Source: Oscillospiraceae bacterium
Lineage (GTDB): Bacteria; Bacillota; Clostridia; Oscillospirales; Acutalibacteraceae
Assembly (NCBI GenBank): GCA_031270605.1
Contig: JAISXG010000058.1
Span: 1-64,000 of the forward strand
DNA: 64,000 nt
Direction: 5' to 3'
Positions 60,839 to 64,000 of the stretch are shown in pieces. Position 1 is the first letter of the stretch, and every line of letters starts with the position of its first letter. The position numbers and the translations under genes are program-made. Below the pieces are notes generated by a model, which saw only the letters and a program-made list of their open reading frames with translations, did no database searches and was not told the origin of the DNA.

Positions 60839-61300
60839 TTATAAAATGGATTTGCTCACCGCCACCAAGTCCCGCAGCCCCATGTGGGCGTCATATAATT
60901 CTTCTAAACGATATTTAATCATTTGCCATTTTTCTTCGACCTTTTGCTCGGCGCAGCTTTCCATTTCCGCACATTTGCACAAGGTTTCATTCAAAAGCGA
61001 ATCCGCTTTCAGCTGAGCCTCCTGCAAAAGCTGTTCGGCGGCGACACTCTGGCTCGAAGTAACACTTTTTACACTGTCAAGATATTGGTCGGCCGCCGCC
61101 TGCGTCACTTCCATGACATGATTGACCTGCAAACAAGCCTCCGCAATGGAACCGGCGTTTTTAAGCATTAATTGACGCCGCCGAAGCTTCTCCTCCTGCT
61201 CTGTCAACTGTTGGCGCAAGGTTTCATTCTCACGCTCTGAGGTAATTAGAAGCTCCAGCAGCTCTTCCCTGCTTAAACGCTTTATTTTCTTGTCTGTCAT
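60839..61300 (-). CDS. Coiled-coil protein at the head of the pilus operon
   Basis: A 153-residue cytoplasmic protein. The start (KIKRLSREELLELLITSERE, then NETLRQQLTEQEEKL) is a continuous coiled coil; a central helix (AGSIAEACLQVNHVMEVTQAAADQYL) and a Cys-containing helix follow. The general pattern recalls DivIVA- or SepF-like scaffold proteins, but I see no named domain. It starts the operon, 31 bases before the signal peptidase gene, so it may position or regulate pilus assembly. Function unknown. Confidence 0.6.
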   Translation of the reverse strand: MTDKKIKRLSREELLELLITSERENETLRQQLTEQEEKLRRRQLMLKNAGSIAEACLQVNHVMEVTQAAADQYLDSVKSVTSSQSVAAEQLLQEAQLKADSLLNETLCKCAEMESCAEQKVEEKWQMIKYRLEELYDAHMGLRDLVAVSKSIL

Positions 61301-61645
61301 CTGCCTTCACCCTTCGATTGTTGGGAAATTCCTCTTCCTTCAAACCAATCACTGCTGAAACACTTCCCGAAAATAGCATAAATTATGATGTTCATAATAG
61401 ATAATATAATAAATTATTGGCAGTTTTATTTTTTAAAATCAAGTCAAAGAAGATTTTGTTGTTAATCGTCTGAATAACCGCAGTTTGGAAGAGTTACACA
61501 ATTAATAACGTTTCGTTTTTAAAAGGTCATATCCCCAAGCCGAGTCATTCTTATGACATTTGGCCATACATTATATAAAAACAGAACATAACTGAAAAAA
61601 CATAGGATGTAAAAACAACAAATCTAACCGAAGTTCAAAGCCTTA

Positions 61646-61690
61646 AATTCCTGTTACCGTATCGTGAGATTCGGCAACAGGATTTCGGGT
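61646..61690. other. Hairpin in a 1.2-kb AT-rich gap
   Basis: AAATTCCTGTTACCG and CGGCAACAGGATTT pair around a short loop. No T run follows on either strand. The gap 61301-62400 is very AT-rich and I found no gene in it. Confidence 0.4.
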
Positions 61691-62337
61691 GAATTTGTAA
61701 CGTGATTATAGCATGCGGCTTGTAAAAATGCAAGCGTTTCGCATTGCTAATATCTAGTAATTTAATTTTTATAATTTTTTATTATTAATTTATTTAAATT
61801 GTTTTTTAAAGAATTTATAAATTTACATGAATTTTTAATTGAAAAATCGCCGCATATTTGATTTTTTTGTGAAAAACGACTCAGACCGAATCCAAAATAT
61901 AACGATACTATCTATATTTTTCTATTCACATTATGTCAATTAATACAGAATTTTTCAAGTATAATTGCATTATTTTTGTTGAAATTTGCTATATTCTTCC
62001 AATATATTTATTATCGATACAGAATAATATTAATTATTTTGTTCATCATTTCTTCAGATAATAAAATTTCACTTTGTTAGATAAGTATAATAATAAGAAT
62101 GGTTTGCATCTTATTTCTGTTATAATATCCATAATTTGGTAAAATATTACAGTATGCAGTCCTCTGTTTCGCACGTTGTCCTTCTTTTCTGTCCGAAACA
62201 CTACAAAACGAAGAATTGTAACAAATCGCCGTGAAAAAGCGAGTTTTTTCTGAAACACAAATTAAATACACCGATTTTTTTGTTGCTTTTCCAACATACA
62301 TACTGCATTGTTTAAAAGTCATCGAATCCCTTAACCG

Positions 62338-62395
62338 GCGCGCACTGTCTTTTGCCGCTCAATCAAACGTGTGCGGCAAAAAGAAATGCGCGCAA
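62338..62395. other. Nested inverted repeat upstream of walJ
   Basis: GCGCGC..TTTTGCCGC, loop, GCGGCAAAA..GCGCGC: a perfect 9-bp inner stem framed by matching hexamers, ten bases before the -35 box of the next promoter. It may be a terminator or a protein site. Confidence 0.45.
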
Positions 62396-62404
62396 AAGCC
62401 GTTA

Positions 62405-62433
62405 TTGACAGCACTCCATACTGTGTTTATAAT
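62405..62433 (+). promoter_or_regulatory. Consensus promoter of the MBL-fold gene
   Basis: TTGACA (62405-62410), 17 bases, TATAAT (62428-62433), both perfect. Confidence 0.85.
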
Positions 62434-62482
62434 GTTCTGTAAAGGGCACCACACAGTAATGTTAAAAGGACATCATATACTC

Positions 62483-63274
62483 ATGGCCAGATTTTTTTCA
62501 CTTTTTTCTTCGAGCAGCGGCAACTGCACATACATAGGCACGGCGAAAGAAGGCATTTTGATTGACGCGGGCAGAAACGCCAAACAAATTGAGCTCTCAC
62601 TGATGCACATGCAGGTGGACCCCGCCAGCATCCAGGCAATATTTATCACACACGAGCACACAGACCACATCTCGGGCCTGCGGGTGTTCGCTTCGCGCTA
62701 CGGCATTGATGTTTACGCGTCAAACGGCACGCTCTGCGAGCTTGACTGCGCGGGCCACCTCAACGGCCGCTTCAACGCCTATATCATGGGCACGGGCTGC
62801 GTGGAAACGGGCAGCCTGAAGGTCTGCGCGTTCAACACGTCCCACGACAGCCGCGAAAGCCTCGGCTTTTGCATTGAAACGCCCGATAAACGCAAAGTCA
62901 CGGTTGCGACAGACACGGGAATCATCACGGAGGAAATCGAATCCGCGCTCATGGGCAGCGATCTGGTTCTTTTGGAATCCAACCATGACTTAAACATGCT
63001 CGAAACAGGGCCATACCCTTATGTGCTCAAACGCAGGATCAAATCCGACAAGGGCCACCTTTCAAACGACGCCTGCGCCCTCATGCTGCAAAAGCTCGTC
63101 AACGCGGGCACCACGCGCATTGTACTGGGGCATTTGAGCAAAGAAAACAACCTGCCCCGCCTTGCTTACGCGGCATCCAAAACGGCGCTGTGCGAGGTCG
63201 GCGCAAAAGAGGGCTGCGATTACCTGCTTTCCGTCGCTCCCCCGAACACAATGGAAAAAATGATTATTTTTTAG
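62483..63274 (+). CDS. WalJ/YycJ-type MBL-fold hydrolase
   Basis: A 263-residue metallo-beta-lactamase-fold protein: LFSSSSGNCTYIG at the start, the zinc motif THEHTDH (about 59-65), FNTSHDSRESLGFCIE, VATDTGIITEE and LGHLSKENN. It matches YycJ/WalJ, a probable 5'-3' exonuclease-like protein often linked to the WalKR operon, but no walK or walR is here. ATG 62483 is the first sensible start after the promoter; AAAAGGA lies 12-13 bases upstream. Confidence 0.88.
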   Translation: MARFFSLFSSSSGNCTYIGTAKEGILIDAGRNAKQIELSLMHMQVDPASIQAIFITHEHTDHISGLRVFASRYGIDVYASNGTLCELDCAGHLNGRFNAYIMGTGCVETGSLKVCAFNTSHDSRESLGFCIETPDKRKVTVATDTGIITEEIESALMGSDLVLLESNHDLNMLETGPYPYVLKRRIKSDKGHLSNDACALMLQKLVNAGTTRIVLGHLSKENNLPRLAYAASKTALCEVGAKEGCDYLLSVAPPNTMEKMIIF

Positions 63275-63294
63275 GTTATATATATGCTCCGATA

Positions 63295-63338
63295 AATCAA
63301 ACGGGCTGAAAGAAGTTTTTCTTTCAGCCCGTTTGATT
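63295..63338. terminator. Bidirectional terminator
   Basis: AATCAAACGGGCTGAAAG and CTTTCAGCCCGTTTGATT are exact complements around a GTTTTT-containing loop, 20 bases after the MBL-fold gene and before the opposing small gene. Confidence 0.85.
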
Positions 63339-63379
63339 ATGATTACCATATAGCAAAAATATGCAAAAAACGATCCGCG

Positions 63380-63550
63380 TCAGCCGTTTTTCGCGTTTTC
63401 GTTTCTGCGCAGGTCCGCAAGCACCACAGGTTCTTCCGCCGCGGTTTTCAGATACAGCTCCTCCGCCTCCTGCTGCGCTTTCTGCAAAAGCTCAATTGCC
63501 TGCGAAACAGAAACAAACATTTTTTTATACATTTCCTTATAATCCGCCAT
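63380..63550 (-). CDS. Small helical protein of 56 residues
   Basis: ATG 63550 follows AAAAAGGA eight bases upstream. The product begins MADYKEMYKKMFVSVSQAIE, continues as one amphipathic Glu/Gln-rich helix (LLQKAQQEAEELY) and ends with LADLRRNENAKNG. The GC content and codon choice match the host. It ends 42 bases from the terminator shared with the MBL-fold gene. Small proteins of this kind are common in Clostridia; function unknown. Confidence 0.65.
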   Translation of the reverse strand: MADYKEMYKKMFVSVSQAIELLQKAQQEAEELYLKTAAEEPVVLADLRRNENAKNG

Positions 63551-63673
63551 ACCTGCAGTCCTTTTTCATCAAATTCTGTTCTCACGCCATGTATTCACGC
63601 AGATATTATTATAAGTAAATCGCCACCCAATATACGAAACCGGCGCGCCGCCCGCAATCATTTACAAAACTAT

Positions 63674-63704
63674 TATAGCCAATCAACTTGAAAAGTGGCT
63701 ATAT
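63674..63704. repeat. Minimal TATAG element
   Basis: TATAGCCAATCAACTTGAAA followed at once by AGTGGCTATATA: the family end joined to its own complement, about 31 bp, as if only the ends of an element remained. Confidence 0.5.
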
Positions 63705-63719
63705 AATGTTTTATTTTTA

Positions 63720-63748
63720 TTGACATTTATGTTAAATCAGAGTAAAAT
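63720..63748 (+). promoter_or_regulatory. Promoter of the last gene
   Basis: TTGACA (63720-63725), 17 bases, TAAAAT (63743-63748). Confidence 0.7.
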
Positions 63749-63788
63749 CGTTGTAACGGATCAATATTTTTAGGAGGATTTGTTCAAC

Positions 63789-64000
63789 ATGATGAAAAAG
63801 GTAGTGAAAATGATTTGTCTTTCCCTTTCCATTCTTGTGCTCGCCACCGCGGTCTTCACCCCGACAGCCAGCGCGGCGGATACCGGTGTGAAAAGAGTCA
63901 GCGTTTCAGTGAATGGAGACACCCAAACATCCAGAGGCTTTAATTGGTGCACGACCACGCAAACCGCAAGCGTTGTGAAAATCATGAAAGAGGCCGATTA
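63789..64000 (+). CDS. Secreted metallophosphoesterase-like protein, 5' part
   Basis: ATG 63789 follows AGGAGG. The first 30 residues are a signal peptide (MICLSLSILVLATAVFTPTASAA). The mature part starts with RVSVSVNGDTQTSRGFNWCTT, which resembles the N-terminal fibronectin-like domain of purple acid phosphatases (xVxxxGDxxTxxxxxWxT). The frame runs off the window end, so the catalytic domain is not seen. Confidence 0.6.
   Translation, partial: MMKKVVKMICLSLSILVLATAVFTPTASAADTGVKRVSVSVNGDTQTSRGFNWCTTTQTASVVKIMKEAD

Noticed and set aside
62046..62322. Minus-strand frames of 70-81 codons in the AT-rich gap
   Set aside because: Overlapping frames with biased composition and no ribosome site; they also overlap each other in different frames.

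Overview
The window looks like chromosome from an anaerobic, low-to-moderate GC Gram-positive bacterium of the Clostridia (an Oscillospiraceae/Lachnospiraceae-type gut organism is my inference). The reasons are strong AGGAGG ribosome sites, LPXTG sorting signals with sortases, a T-box leader, sigma-A promoters of the TTGACA-17-TATAAT type, 2-hydroxyacyl-CoA dehydratase activase genes, NADP glutamate dehydrogenase and several glycan-degrading enzymes. There is no rRNA and no CRISPR array; one tRNA gene (Pro, CGG) is present.

Layout. 0.1-7.1 kb: glutamate dehydrogenase, a TetR regulator, the stub of an ECF-type S component and an overlapping pair of exporter-fold ABC half-transporters. 7.2-12.3 kb: an AT-richer accessory block (autoregulated MerR protein, PNPOx-family protein, VOC protein, spore-surface-like jelly-roll protein) that ends at tRNA-Pro, followed by a decayed IS1182-type transposase. 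13.1-21.2 kb: ZIP metal transporter, shikimate kinase, HAD phosphatase, an ABC/DUF1854/ABC operon with zinc ribbons, and a 47-codon orphan gene with a strong promoter. 21.3-28.6 kb: carbohydrate genes (mannosylglucose phosphorylase plus phosphomannomutase, alpha/beta hydrolase, secreted glycosidase-like protein), DUF1848 and Nudix. 28.7-36.3 kb: a three-gene acyl-CoA dehydratase activase set, DUF3892, eukaryotic-type HisA, pnp and rpsO. 36.6-39.0 kb: larB-larC behind a promoter plus terminator leader. 39.1-48.3 kb: SGNH esterase, VOC, PPC/DUF296, lactaldehyde-reductase-type alcohol dehydrogenase, secreted GH31, T-box, pheS-pheT. 48.5-50.4 kb: an RRXRR-like protein, an XRE regulator, a foldback. 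50.6-61.3 kb: a complete sortase-assembled pilus operon on the minus strand. 62.4-64 kb: WalJ/YycJ-type metallo-beta-lactamase-fold protein, a 56-codon gene and the start of a secreted phosphoesterase-like protein.

How it fits together. Three near-identical 18-bp palindromes (GGTTAG-n6-CTAACC) sit before the ABC pair and before the ZIP transporter, so metal supply probably links those loci. The phosphorylase and phosphomannomutase form a short mannoside route to mannose-6-phosphate. The pilus operon carries its own signal peptidase, class C sortase, second sortase and three LPXTG proteins, but its backbone pilin has a one-base frameshift in this sequence. A family of small TATAG-ended inverted-repeat elements (at least eight copies or ends) is scattered between genes and is the main repeat of the window.
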